From positions 12,315,634 through 12,379,633 of the forward strand of contig OZ038435.1 in the NCBI GenBank assembly GCA_964036275.1: DNA of 64,000 nucleotides. The letters are read 5' to 3'. This DNA is from Litoditis marina (taxonomy: Eukaryota; Nematoda; Chromadorea; Rhabditida; Rhabditidae). Shown here piece after piece: positions 49,969 through 63,688 of the stretch (within the stretch, counting starts at the first letter, position 1; each line of letters opens with the position of its first letter). Both the position numbers and the translations under genes were made by a program. Below the pieces are notes generated by a model. The model ran no database searches, was not told where the DNA came from, and saw only the letters and a program-made list of their open reading frames with translations.

Positions 49969-51939
49969 GTCCACTTGGGGGTGTTTTTGGTTAGCATCGC
50001 CACTCAATTATTTCGGGACTGTTTCAACTTATGCAAATAAGATGAACATTTTTGAGTTTCTACACATGAGAGGAGTTCAAAAATACCACGTTTGAACACT
50101 AAATCCCACGTAGGGCGAAAATCGCAACTCCATTCACGTCAACTTGGGGGTGTTTTTGGTTAGCACCGCCACTCAATTATTTCGGGACTGTTTCAACTTA
50201 TGCAAATAAGATGAATATTTTTGAGTTTCTACACATGAGAGGAGTTCAAAAATACCAAGTTTTAACACTAAATATCACGTAGGGCAAAAATCGCAACTCC
50301 ATTCACGTCAACTTGGGGGTGTTTTTGGTTAGCACCGCCACTCAATTATTTCGGGACTGTTTCAACTTATGCTAACAAGATGAACATTTTTGAGTTTCTA
50401 CACATGAGAGGAGTTCAAAAATACCAAGTTTGAACACTAAATCCCACGTAGGGCGAATATCGCAACTCCATTCACGTCAATTTGAGAGTGTTTTTGGTTA
50501 GCACCGCCACTCAATTATTTCGGGACTGTTTCAACTTATGCTAATAAGATGAACATTTTTGAGTTTCTACACATGAGAGGAGTTCAAAAATACCAAGTTT
50601 GAACACTAAATCCCACGTAGGGCGAAAATCGCAACTCCATTCACGTCAATTTGAGAGTGTTTTTGGTTAGCACCGCCACTCAATTATTTCGGGACTGTTT
50701 CAACTTATGCTAATAAGATGAACATTTTTGAGTTTCTACACATGAGAGGAGTTCAAAAATACCAAGTTTGAACACTAAATCCCACGTAGGGCGAAAATCG
50801 CAACTCCATTCACGTCAATTTGAGAGTGTTTTTGGTTAGCACCGCCACTCAATTATTTCGGGACTGTTTCAACTTATGCAAATAAGATGAACATTTTTGA
50901 GTTTCTACACATGAGAGGAGTTCAAAAATACCGAGTTTGAACACTAAATCCCACGTAGGGCGAAAATCGCAACTCCATTCACGTCAACTTGGGGGTGTTT
51001 TTGGTTAGCACCGCCACTCAATTATTTCGGGACTGTTTCAACTTATGCAAATAAGATGAACATTTTTAAGTTTCTACACATGAGAGGAGTTCAAAAATAC
51101 CAAGTTTTAACACTAAATCCCACGTAGGGCGAAAATCGCAACTCCATTCACGTCAACTTGGGGGTGTTTTTGGTTAGCACCGCCACTCAATTATTTCGGA
51201 ACTGTTTCAACTTATGCTAATAAGATGAACAATTTTGAGTTTCTACACATGAGAGAAGTTCAAAAATACCAAGTTTGAACACTAAATCCCACGTAGGGCG
51301 AAAATCGCAACTCCATTCACGTCAACTTGGGGTGTTTTTGGTTAGCACCGCCACTCAATTATTTCGGGACTGTTTCAACTTATGCAAATAAGATGAACAT
51401 TTTTGAGTTTCTACACATGAGAGGAGTTCAAAAATACCAAGTTTGAACACTAAATCCCACGTAGGGCGAAAATCGCAACTCCATTCACGTCAACTTGGGG
51501 GTGTTTTTGGTTAGAACCGCCACTCAATTATTTCGGGACTGTTGCAACTTATGCTAATAAGATGAACATTTTTGAGTTTCTACACATGAGAGGAGTTCAA
51601 AAATACCAAGTTTGAACACTAAATCCCACGTAGGGCGAAAATCGCAACTCCATTCACGTCAATTTGAGAGTGTTTTTGGTTAGCACCGCCACTCAATTAT
51701 TTCGGGACTGTTTCAACTTATGCAAATAAGATGAATATTTTTGAGTTTCTACACATGAGAGGAGTTCAAAAATACCAAGTTTTAACACTAAATCTCACGT
51801 AGGGCAAAAATCGCAACTCCATTCACGTCAACTTGGGGGTGTTTTTGGTTAGCACCGCCACTCAATTATTTCGGGACTGTTTCAACTTATGCTAATAAGA
51901 TGAACATTTTTGAGTTTCTACACATGAGAGGAGTTCAAA
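49969..51939 (+). repeat. Transition monomers between zones II and III
   Basis: About 12 monomers. The first CACTTGGGGG type of the window appears at 49,971. A 4-monomer (676-bp) offset copies part of the preceding duplication: GCTAACAAG at 49,695 and 50,371, GAATAT of GCGAATATCGC at 49,779 and 50,455. The last 168-bp monomer of the window lies here (51,174-51,341). It carries GCTAAT, AACAATTTT and GAGAAG, with TTCGGAACTG as a private change. Confidence 0.78.
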
Positions 51940-54900
51940 AATACCAAGTTTTAACACTAAATCCCACGTAGGGCGAAAATCGCAACTCCATTCACGTCAA
52001 TTTGAGAGTGTTTTTGGTTAGCACCGCCACTCAATTATTTCGGGACTGTTTCAACTTATGCTAATAAGATGAACATTTTTGAGTTTCTACACATGAGAGG
52101 AGTTCAAAAATACCAAGTTTGAACACTAAATCCCACGTAGGGCGAAAATCGCAACTCCATTCACGTCAACTTGGGGGTGTTTTTGGTTAGCACCGCCACT
52201 CAATTATTTCGGGACTGCTTCAACTTATGCAAATAAGATGAACATTTTTGAGTTTCTACACATGAGAGGTGTTCAAAAATACCAAGTTTGAACACTAAAT
52301 CCCACGTAGGGCGAAAATCGCAACTCCATTCACGTCCACTTGGGGGTGTTTTTGGTTAGCACGGCCACTCAATTATTTCGGGACTGTTTCAACTTATGCA
52401 AATAATATGAACATTTTTGAGTTTCTACACATGAGAGGAGTTCAAAAATACCAAGTTTGAACACTAAATCCCACGTAGGGCGAAAATCGCAACTCCATTC
52501 ACGTCAACTTGGGGGTGTTTTTGGTTAGCACCGCCACTCAATTATTTCGGGACTGTTTCAACTTATGCAAACAAGATGAATATTTTTGAGTTTCTACACA
52601 TGAGAGGAGTTCAAAAATACCAAGTTTTAACACTAAATCTCACGTAGGGCAAAAATCGCAACTCCATTCACGTCAACTTGGGGGTGTTTTTGGTTAGAAC
52701 CGCCACTCAATTATTTCGGGACTGTTGCAACTTATGCTAATAAGATGAACATTTTTGAGTTTCTACACATGAGAGGAGTTCAAAAATACCAAGTTTGAAC
52801 ACTAAATCCCACGTAGGGCGAAAATCGCAACTCCATTCACGTCAATTTGAGAGTGTTTTTGGTTAGCACCGCCACTCAATTATTTCGGGACTGTTTCAAC
52901 TTATGCAAATAAGATGAATATTTTTGAGTTTCTACACATGAGAGGAGTTCAAAAATACCAAGTTTTAACACTAAATCTCACGTAGGGCAAAAATCGCAAC
53001 TCCATTCACGTCAACTTGTGGGTGTTTTTGGTTAGCACCGCCACTCAATTATTTCGGGACTGTTTCAACTTATGCTAATAAGATGAACATTTTTGAGTTT
53101 CTACACATGAGAGGAGTTCAAAAATACCAAGTTTTAACACTAAATCCCACGTAGGGCGAAAATCGCAACTCCATTCACGTCAATTTGAGAGTGTTTTTGG
53201 TTAGCACCGCCACTCAATTATTTCGGGACTGTTTCAACTTATGCTAATAAGATGAACATTTTTGAGTTTCTACACATGAGAGGAGTTCAAAAATACCAAG
53301 TTTGAACACTAAATCCCACGTAGGGCGAAAATCGCAACTCCATTCACGTCAACTTGGGGGTGTTTTTGGTTAGCACCGCCACTCAATTATTTCGGGACTG
53401 CTTCAACTTATGCAAATAAGATGAACATTTTTGAGTTTCTACACATGAGAGGAGTTCAAAAATACCAAGTTTGAACACTAAATCCCACGTAGGGCGAAAA
53501 TCGCAACTCCATTCACGTCCACTTGGGGGTGTTTTTGGTTAGCACGGCCACTCAATTATTTCGGGACTGTTTCAACTTATGCAAATAATATGAACATTTT
53601 TGAGTTTCTACACATGAGAGGAGTTCAAAAATACCAAGTTTGAACACTAAATCCCACGTAGGGCGAAAATCGCAACTCCATTCACGTCCACTTGGGGGTG
53701 TTTTTGGTTAGCACCGCCACTCAATTATTTCGGGACTGTTTCAACTTATGCAAATAATATGAACATTTTTGAGTTTCTACACATGAGAGGAGTTCAAAAA
53801 TACCAAGTTTTAACACTAAATCCCACGTAGGGCGAAAATCGCAACTCCATTCACGTCAATTTGAGAGTGTTTTTGGTTAGCACCGCCACTCAATTATTTC
53901 GGGACTGTTTCAACTTATGCTAATAAGATGAACATTTTTGAGTTTCTACACATGAGAGGAGTTCAAAAATACCAAGTTTGAACACTAAATCCCACGTAGG
54001 GCGAAAATCGCAACTCCATTCACGTCAACTTGGGGGTGTTTTTGGTTAGCACCGCCACTCAATTATTTCGGGACTGCTTCAACTTATGCAAATAAGATGA
54101 ACATTTTTGAGTTTCTACACATGAGAGGTGTTCAAAAATACCAAGTTTGAACACTAAATCCCACGTAGGGCGAAAATCGCAACTCCATTCACGTCCACTT
54201 GGGGGTGTTTTTGGTTAGCACGGCCACTCAATTATTTCGGGACTGTTTCAACTTATGCAAATAATATGAACATTTTTGAGTTTCTACACATGAGAGGAGT
54301 TCAAAAATACCAAGTTTGAACACTAAATCCCACGTAGGGCGAAAATCGCAACTCCATTCACGTCAACTTGGGGGTGTTTTTGGTTAGCACCGCCACTCAA
54401 TTATTTCGGGACTGTTTCAACTTATGCAAACAAGATGAATATTTTTGAGTTTCTACACATGAGAGGAGTTCAAAAATACCAAGTTTTAACACTAAATCTC
54501 ACGTAGGGCAAAAATCGCAACTCCATTCACGTCAACTTGGGGGTGTTTTTGGTTAGAACCGCCACTCAATTATTTCGGGACTGTTGCAACTTATGCTAAT
54601 AAGATGAACATTTTTGAGTTTCTACACATGAGAGGAGTTCAAAAATACCAAGTTTGAACACTAAATCCCACGTAGGGCGAAAATCGCAACTCCATTCACG
54701 TCAATTTGAGAGTGTTTTTGGTTAGCACCGCCACTCAATTATTTCGGGACTGTTTCAACTTATGCAAATAAGATGAATATTTTTGAGTTTCTACACATGA
54801 GAGGAGTTCAAAAATACCAAGTTTTAACACTAAATCTCACGTAGGGCAAAAATCGCAACTCCATTCACGTCAACTTGGGGGTGTTTTTGGTTAGCACCGC

Positions 54901-55640
54901 CACTCAATTATTTCGGGACTGTTTCAACTTATGCTAATAAGATGAACATTTTTGAGTTTCTACACATGAGAGGAGTTCAAAAATACCAAGTTTTAACACT
55001 AAATCCCACGTAGGGCGAAAATCGCAACTCCATTCACGTCAATTTGAGAGTGTTTTTGGTTAGCACCGCCACTCAATTATTTCGGGACTGTTTCAACTTA
55101 TGCTAATAAGATGAACATTTTTGAGTTTCTACACATGAGAGGAGTTCAAAAATACCAAGTTTGAACACTAAATCCCACGTAGGGCGAAAATCGCAACTCC
55201 ATTCACGTCAACTTGGGGGTGTTTTTGGTTAGCACCGCCACTCAATTATTTCGGGACTGCTTCAACTTATGCAAATAAGATGAACATTTTTGAGTTTCTA
55301 CACATGAGAGGAGTTCAAAAATACCAAGTTTGAACACTAAATCCCACGTAGGGCGAAAATCGCAACTCCATTCACGTCCACTTGGGGGTGTTTTTGGTTA
55401 GCACGGCCACTCAATTATTTCGGGACTGTTTCAACTTATGCAAATAATATGAACATTTTTGAGTTTCTACACATGAGAGGAGTTCAAAAATACCAAGTTT
55501 GAACACTAAATCCCACGTAGGGCGAAAATCGCAACTCCATTCACGTCCACTTGGGGGTGTTTTTGGTTAGCACCGCCACTCAATTATTTCGGGACTGTTT
55601 CAACTTATGCAAATAATATTAACATTTTTGAGTTTCTACA
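51940..55640 (+). repeat. 1,859-bp (11-monomer) tandem duplication
   Basis: Markers at +1,859 bp: ACGGCC 52,361 and 54,220, again 53,544 and 55,403; GAGAGGTGTTC near 52,264 and 54,123; GGACTGCTTC near 52,212 and 54,071. The junction lies near 53,760-53,810, in a monomer whose left part is of the AATAATATG type and whose right part has TTTTAAC. CTTGTGGGTG near 53,016 and AATAATATTAAC near 55,614 are private changes. Ends are approximate. Confidence 0.88.
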
Positions 55641-57119
55641 CATGAGAGGAGTTCAAAAATACCAAGTTTGAACACTAAATCCCACGTAGGGCGAAAATCG
55701 CAACTCCATTCACGTCAACTTGGGGGTGTTTTTGGTTAGCACCGCCACTCAATTATTTGGGGACTGTTTCAACTTATGCAAATAAGATGAACATTTTTGA
55801 GTTTCTACACATGAGAGGAGTTCAAAAATACCAAGTTTGAACACTAAATCCCACGTAGGGCGAAAATCGCAACTCCATTCACGTCAACTTGGGGGTGTTT
55901 TTGGTTAGCACCGCCACTCAATTATTTCGGGACTGTTTCAACTTATGCGAATAAGATGAACATTTTTTAGTTTCTACACATGAGAGGAGTTCAAAAATAC
56001 CAAGTTTGAACACTAAATCTCACGTAGGGCGAAAATCGCAACTCCATTCACGTCAACTTGGGGGTGTTTTTGGTTAGCACCGCCACTCAATTATTTCGGG
56101 ACTGTTTCAACTTATGCAAATAAGATGAACATTTTTGAGTTTCTACACATGAGAGGAGTTTTAAAAATACCAAGTTTGAACACTAAATCCCACGTAGGGC
56201 GAAAATCGCAACTCCATTCACGTCAACTTGGGGGTGTTTTTGGTTAGCACCGCCACTCAATTATTTCGGGACTGTTTCAACTTATGCTAATAAGATGAAC
56301 ATTTTTGAGTTTCTACACATGAGAGGAGTTCAAAAATACCAAGTTTGAACACTAAATCTCACGTAGGGCGAAAATCGCAACTCCATTCACGTCCACTTGG
56401 GGGTGTTTTTGGTTAGCACCGCCACTCAATTATTTCGGGACTGTTTCAACTTATGCAAATAAGATGAACATTTTTGAGTTTCTACACATGAGAGGAGTTC
56501 AAAAATACCAAGTTTGAACACTAAATCCCACGTAGGGCGAAAATCGCAACTCCATTCACGTCAACTTGGGGGTGTTTTTGGTTAGCACCGCCACTCAATT
56601 ATTTCGGGACTGTTTCAACTTATGCAAATAAGATGAACATTTTTGAGTTTCTACACATGAGTGGAGTTCAAAAATACCAAGTTTGAACACTAAATCCCAC
56701 GTAGGGCGAAAATCGCAACTCCATTCACGTCAACTTGGGGGTGTTTTTGGTTAGCACCGCCACTCAATTATTTCGGGACTGTTTCAACTTATGCAAATAA
56801 GATGAACATTTTTGAGTTTCTACACATGAGAGGAGTTCAAAAATACCAAGTTTGAACACTAAATCCCACGTAGGGCGAAAATCGCAACTCCATTCACGTC
56901 CACTTGGGGGTGTTTTTGGTTAGCACCGCCACTCAATTTTTCGGGACTGTTTCAACTTATGCGAATAATATGAACATTTTTAAGTTTCTACACATGAGAG
57001 GAGTTCAAAAATACCAAGTTTGAACACTAAATCCCACGTAGGGCGAAAATCGCAACTCCATTCACGTCAACTTGGGGGTGTTTTTGGTTAGCACCGCCAC
57101 TCAATTATTTCGGGACTGT
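55641..57119 (+). repeat. Zone III monomers, 4-monomer periodicity beginning
   Basis: About nine monomers. A recurring order appears: GCTAAT/CTCAC/CACTTGGGGG, then GCAAAT/CCCAC, then GTGGAG/CCCAC (56,661), then GCAAAT/CCCAC. The same order recurs at 57.3, 59.3 and 60.0 kb. Length outliers are the +1 monomer near 56,158 and the -1 monomer near 56,935. A monomer with GCGAATAATATG and TTTTTAAG starts near 56,927, and a similar one lies near 62,510. Confidence 0.78.
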
Positions 57120-60100
57120 TTCAACTTATGCAAATAAGATGAACATTTTTGAGTTTCTACACATGAGAGGAGTTCAAAAATACCAAGTTTGAACACTAAA
57201 TCCCACGTAGGGCGAAAATCGCAACTCCATTCACGTCAACTTGGGGGTGTTTTTGGTTAGCACCGCCACTCAATTATTTCGGGACTGTTTCAACTTATGC
57301 TAATAAGATGAACATTTTTGAGTTTCTACACATGAGAGGAGTTCAAAAATACCAAGTTTGAACACTAAATCTCACGTAGGGCGAAAATCGCAACTCCATT
57401 CACGTCCACTTGGGGGTGTTTTTGGTTAGCACCGCCACTCAATTATTTCGGGACTGTTTCAACTTATGCAAATAAGATGAACATTTTTGAGTTTCTACAC
57501 ATGAGAGGAGTTCAAAAATACCAAGTTTGAACACTAAATCCCACGTAGGGCGAAAATCGCAACTCCATTCACGTCAACTTGGGGGTGTTTTTGGTTAGCA
57601 CCGCCACTCAATTATTTCGGGACTGTTTCAACTTATGCAAATAAGATGAACATTTTTGAGTTTCTACACATGAGTGGAGTTCAAAAATACCAAGTTTGAA
57701 CACTAAATCCCACGTAGGGCGAAAATCGCAACTCCATTCACGTCAACTTGGGGGTGTTTTTGGTTAGCACCGCCACTCAATTATTTCGGGACTGTTTCAA
57801 CTTATGCAAATAAGATGAACATTTTTGAGTTTCTACACATGAGAGGAGTTCAAAAATACCAAGTTTGAACACTAAATCCCACGTAGGGCGAAAATCGCAA
57901 CTCCATTCACGTCAACTTGGGGGTGTTTTGGGTTAGCACCGCCACTCAATTATTTCGGGACTGTTTCAACTTATGCTAACAAGATGAACATTTTTGAGTT
58001 TCTACACATGAGAGGAGTTCAAAAATGCCAAGTTTGAACACTAAATCCCACGTAGGGCGAAAATCGCAACTCCATTCACGTCCACTTGGGGGTGTTTTTG
58101 GTTAGCACCGCCACTCAATTATTTCGGGACTGTTTCAACTTATGCAAATAAGATGAACATTTTTGAGTTTCTACACATGAGAGGAGTTCAAAAATACCAA
58201 GTTTGAACACTAAATCTCACGTAGGGCGAAAATCGCAACTCCATTCACGTCCACTTGGGGGTGTTTTTGGTTAGCACCGCCACTCAATTATTTCGGGACT
58301 GTTTCAACTTATGCAAATAAGATGAACATTTTTGAGTTTCTACACATGAGTGGAGTTCAAAAATACCAAGTTTGAACACTAAATCTCACGTAGGGCGAAA
58401 ATCGCAACTCCATTCACGTCAACTTGGGGGTGTTTTTAGTTAGCACCGCCACTCAATTATTTCGGGACTGTTTCAACTTATGCAAATAAGATGAACATTT
58501 TTGAGTTTCTACACATGAGAGGAGTTCAAAAATACCAAGTTTGAACACTAAATCTCACGTAGGGCGAAAATCGCAACTCCATTCACGTCAACTTGGGGGT
58601 GTTTTTGGTTAGCACCGCCACTCAATTATTTCGGGACTGTTTCAACTTATGCAAATAAGATGAACATTTTTGAGTTTCTACACATGAGAGGAGTTCAAAA
58701 ATACCAAGTTTGAACACTAAATCCCACGTAGGGCGAAAATCGCAACTCCATTCACGTCCACTTGGGGGTGTTTTTGGTTAGCACCGCCACTCAATTATTT
58801 CGGGACTGTTTCAACTTATGCAAATAAGATGAACATTTTTGAGTTTCTACACATGAGAGGAGTTCAAAAATACCAAGTTTGAACACTAAATCCCACGTAG
58901 GGCGAAAATCGCAACTCCATTCACGTCAACTTGGGGGTGTTTTTGGTTAGCACCGCCACTCAATTATTTCGGGACTGTTTCAACTTATGCAAATAAGATG
59001 AACATTTTTGAGTTTCTACACATGGGAGGAGTTTTAAAAATACCAAGTTTGAACACTAAATCCCACGTAGGGCGAAAATCGCAACTCCATTCACGTCCAC
59101 TTGGGGGTGTTTTTGGTTAGCACCGCCACTCAATTATTTCGGGACTGTTTCAACTTATGCAAATAAGATGAACATTTTTGAGTTTCTACACATGAGAGGA
59201 GTTCAAAAATACCAAGTTTGAACACTAAATCCCACGTAGGGCGAAAATCGCAACTCCATTCACGTCAACTTGGGGGTGTTTTTGGTTAGCACCGCCACTC
59301 AATTATTTCGGGACTGTTTCAACTTATGCTAATAAGATGAACATTTTTGAGTTTCTACACATGAGAGGAGTTCAAAAATACCAAGTTTGAACACTAAATC
59401 TCACGTAGGGCGAAAATCGCAACTCCATTCACGTCCACTTGGGGGTGTTTTTGGTTAGCACCGCCACTCAATTATTTCGGGACTGTTTCAACTTATGCAA
59501 ATAAGATGAACATTTTTGAGTTTCTACACATGAGAGGAGTTCAAAAATACCAAGTTTGAACACTAAATCCCACGTAGGGCGAAAATCGCAACTCCATTCA
59601 CGTCAACTTGGGGGTGTTTTTGGTTAGCACCGCCACTCAATTATTTCGGGACTGTTTCAACTTATGCAAATAAGATGAACATTTTTGAGTTTCTACACAT
59701 GAGTGGAGTTCAAAAATACCAAGTTTGAACACTAAATCCCACGTAGGGCGAAAATCGCAACTCCATTCACGTCAACTTGGGGGTGTTTTTGGTTAGCACC
59801 GCCACTCAATTATTTCGGGACTGTTTCAACTTATGCAAATAAGATGAACATTTTTGAGTTTCTACACATGAGAGGAGTTCAAAAATACCAAGTTTGAACA
59901 CTAAATCCCACGTAGGGCTAAAATTGCAACTCCATTCACGTCAACTTGGGGGTGTTTTTGGTTAGCACCGCCACTCAATTATTTCGGGACTGTTTCAACT
60001 TATGCTAATAAGATGAACATTTTTGAGTTTCTACACATGAGAGGAGTTCAAAAATACCAAGTTTGAACACTAAATCTCACGTAGGGCGAAAATCGCAACT

Positions 60101-61482
60101 CCATTCACGTCCACTTGGGGGTGTTTTTGGTTAGCACCGCCACTCAATTATTTCGGGACTGTTTCAACTTATGCAAATAAGATGAACATTTTTGAGTTTC
60201 TACACATGAGAGGAGTTCAAAAATACCAAGTTTGAACACTAAATCCCACGTAGGGCGAAAATCGCAACTCCATTCACGTCAACTTGGGGGTGTTTTTGGT
60301 TAGCACCGCCACTCAATTATTTCGGGACTGTTTCAACTTATGCAAATAAGATGAACATTTTTGAGTTTCTACACATGAGTGGAGTTCAAAAATACCAAGT
60401 TTGAACACTAAATCCCACGTAGGGCGAAAATCGCAACTCCATTCACGTCAACTTGGGGGTGTTTTTGGTTAGCACCGCCACTCAATTATTTCGGGACTGT
60501 TTCAACTTATGCAAATAAGATGAACATTTTTGAGTTTCTACACATGAGAGGAGTTCAAAAATACCAAGTTTGAACACTAAATCCCACGTAGGGCGAAAAT
60601 CGCAACTCCATTCACGTCAACTTGGGGGTGTTTTTGGTTAGCACCGCCACTCAATTATTTCGGGACTGTTTCAACTTATGCTAACAAGATGAACATTTTT
60701 GAGTTTCTACACATGAGAGGAGTTCAAAAATGCCAAGTTTGAACACTAAATCCCACGTAGGGCGAAAATCGCAACTCCATTCACGTCAACTTGGGGGTGT
60801 TTTTGGTTAGCATCGCCACCCAATTATTTCGGGACTGTTTCAACTTATGCAAATAAGATGAACATTTTTGAGTTTCTACACATGAGAGGAGTTCAAAAAT
60901 ACCAAGTTTGAACACTAAATCTCACGTAGGGCGAAAATCGCAACTCCATTCACGTCCACTTGGGGGTGTTTTTGGTTAGCACCGCCACTCAATTATTTCG
61001 GGACTGTTTCAACTTATGCAAATAAGATGAACATTTTTGAGTTTCTACACATGAGTGGAGTTCAAAAATACCAAGTTTGAACACTAAATCTCACGTAGGG
61101 CGAAAATCGCAACTCCATTCACGTCAACTTGGGGGTGTTTTTAGTTAGCACCGCCACTCAATTATTTCGGGACTGTTTCAACTTATGCAAATAAGATGAA
61201 CATTTTTGAGTTTCTACACATGAGAGGAGTTCAAAAATACCAAGTTTGAACACTAAATCTCACGTAGGGCGAAAATCGCAACTCCATTCACGTCAACTTG
61301 GGGGTGTTTTTGGTTAGCACCGCCACTCAATTATTTCGGGACTGTTTCAACTTATGCAAATAAGATGAACATTTTTGAGTTTCTACACATGAGAGGAGTT
61401 CAAAAATACCAAGTTTGAACACTAAATCCCACGTAGGGCGAAAATCGCAACTCCATTCACGTCCACTTGGGGGTGTTTTTGG
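57120..61482 (+). repeat. 2,705-bp long-range repeat (16 monomers + 1 bp)
   Basis: About 57,120-58,800 recurs at about 59,825-61,482. Markers at +2,705 bp: GTGGAG 57,674 and 60,379, and 58,350 and 61,055; CTAACAAG 57,976 and 60,681, each with AAATGCCAAG downstream; TGTTTTTAGTTAGC 58,431 and 61,136. The extra base over 16 x 169 comes from the +1 monomer near 59,031. A 676-bp (4-monomer) period shows in the GTGGAG markers 59,703, 60,379 and 61,055. Confidence 0.85.
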
Positions 61483-61660
61483 TTAGCACCGCCACTCAAT
61501 TATTTCGGGACTGTTTCAACTTATGCTAATAAGATGAACATTTTTGAGTTTCTACACATGAGAGGAGTTCAAAAATACCAAGTTTGAACACTAAATCTCA
61601 CTTAGGGCGAAAATCGCAACTCCATTCACGTCCACTTGGGTGACTTGGGGGTGTTTTTGG
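61483..61660 (+). repeat. 178-bp monomer, copy 1
   Basis: A GCTAAT/CTCACTTAG monomer with nine extra bases, TGACTTGGG at 61,641-61,649, doubling ACTTGGG next to the G-run. The following monomer starts TTAGCATCGCC. Both the CACTTAG change and the nine-base gain recur in the second copy. Confidence 0.93.
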
Positions 61661-63688
61661 TTAGCATCGCCACTCAATTATTTCGGGACTGTTTCAACTT
61701 ATGCAAATAAGATGAACATTTTTGAGTTTCTACACATGAGAGGAGTTCAAAAATACCAAGTTTGAACACTAAATCCCACGTAGGGCGAAAATCGCAACTC
61801 CATTCACGTCCACTTGGGGGTGTTTTTGGTTAGCACCGCCACTCAATTATTTCGGGACTGTTTCAACTTATGCAAATAAGATGAACATTTTTGAGTTTCT
61901 ACACATGAGAGGAGTTCAAAAATACCAAGTTTGAACACTAAATCCCACGTAGGGCGAAAATCGCAACTCCATTCACGTCCACTTGGGGGTGTTTTTGGTT
62001 AGCACCGCCACTCAATTATTTCGGGACTGTTTCAACTTATGCTAATAAGATAAACATTTTTGAGTTTCTACACATGAGAGGAGTTCAAAAATACCAAGTT
62101 TGAACACTAAATCTCACGTAGGGCGAAAATCGCAACTGCATTCACGTCAACTTGGGGGTGTTTTTGGTTAGCACCGCCACTCAATTATTTCGGGACTGTT
62201 TCAACTTATGCTAATAAGATGAACATTTTTAAGTTTCTACACACGAGAGGAGTTTAAAAATACCAAGTTTGAACACTAAATCTCACGTAGGGCGAAAATC
62301 GCAACTCCATTCACGTCAACTTGGGGGTGTTTTTGGTTAGCACCGCCACTCAATTATTTCGGGACTGTTTCAACTTATGCAAATAAGATGAACATTTTTG
62401 AGTTTCTACACATGATAGGAGTTCAAAAATACCAAGTTTGAACACTAAATCCCACGTAGGGCGAAAATCGCAACTTCATTCACGTCCACTTGGGGGTGTT
62501 TTTGGTTAGCACCGCCACTCAATTATTTCGGGACTGTTTCAACTTATGCGAATAATATGAAAATTTTTAAGTTTCTACACATGAGAGGAGTTCAAAAATA
62601 CCAAGTTTGAACACTAAATCCCACGTAGGGCGAAAATCGCAACTCCATTCACGTCAACTTGGGGGTGTTTTTGGTTAGCACCGCCACTCAATTATTTCGG
62701 GACTGTTTCAACTTATGCAAATAAGATGAACATTTTTGAGTTTCTACACATGAGAGGAGTTCAAAAATACCAAGTTTGAACACTAAATCCCACGTAGGGC
62801 GAAAATCGCAACTCCATTCACGTCAACTTGGGGGTGTTTTTGGTTAGCACCGCCACTCAATTATTTCGGGACTGTTTCAACTTATGCAAATAAGATGAAC
62901 ATTTTTGAGTTTCTACACATGAGAGGAGTTCAAAAATACCAAGTTTGAACACTAAATCCCACGTAGGGCGAAAATCGCAACTCCATTCACGTCAACTTGG
63001 GGGTGTTTTTGGTTAGCACCGCCACTCAATTATTTCGGGACTGTTTCAACTTATGCTAACAAGATGAACATTTTTGAGTTTCTACACATGAGAGGAGTTC
63101 AAAAATGCCAAGTTTGAACACTAAATCCCACGTAGGGCGAAAATCGCAACTCCATTCACGTCAACTTGGGGGTGTTTTTGGTTAGCATCGCCACTCAATT
63201 ATTTCGGGACTGTTTCAACTTATGCAAATAAGATGAACATTTTTGAGTTTCTACACATGAGAGGAGTTCAAAAATACCAAGTTTGAACACTAAATCTCAC
63301 GTAGGGCGAAAATCGCAACTCCATTCACGTCCACTTGGGGGTGTTTTTGGTTAGCACCGCCACTCAATTATTTCGGGACTGTTTCAACTTATGCAAATAA
63401 GATGAACATTTTTGAGTTTCTACACATGAGTGGAGTTCAAAAATACCAAGTTTGAACACTAAATCTCACGTAGGGCGAAAATCGCAACTCCATTCACGTC
63501 AACTTGGGGGTGTTTTTAGTTAGCACCGCCACTCAATTATTTCGGGACTGTTTCAACTTATGCAAATAAGATGAACATTTTTGAGTTTCTACACATGAGA
63601 GGAGCTCAAAAATACCAAGTTTGAACACTAAATCCCACGTAGGGCGAAAATCGCAACTCCATTCACGTCCACTTGGGGGTGTTTTTGG

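Larger units (their letters stand above)
11493..51341 (+). repeat. Zone II: mixed 168/169-bp monomers
   Basis: From 11,493 new types dominate: GCTAAT at 43-48, AACAATTTTGAG, GAGAAG, TTTTAAC, and GCAAAA at 125-130. Many monomers lose one G from the G-run at 156-160 and are 168 bp long. The first 168-bp unit is 11,662-11,829 and the last I find is 51,174-51,341. The short form sits at fixed places in the HORs, so it is an inherited variant and not random sequencing error in a homopolymer. The zone contains several nested tandem duplications, listed separately. Confidence 0.88.

Noticed and set aside
11662..51341. 168-bp monomers as homopolymer sequencing errors
   Set aside because: The short G-run sits at the same HOR positions (B, C, E, G) in all copies and travels with linked variants, which random errors would not do.
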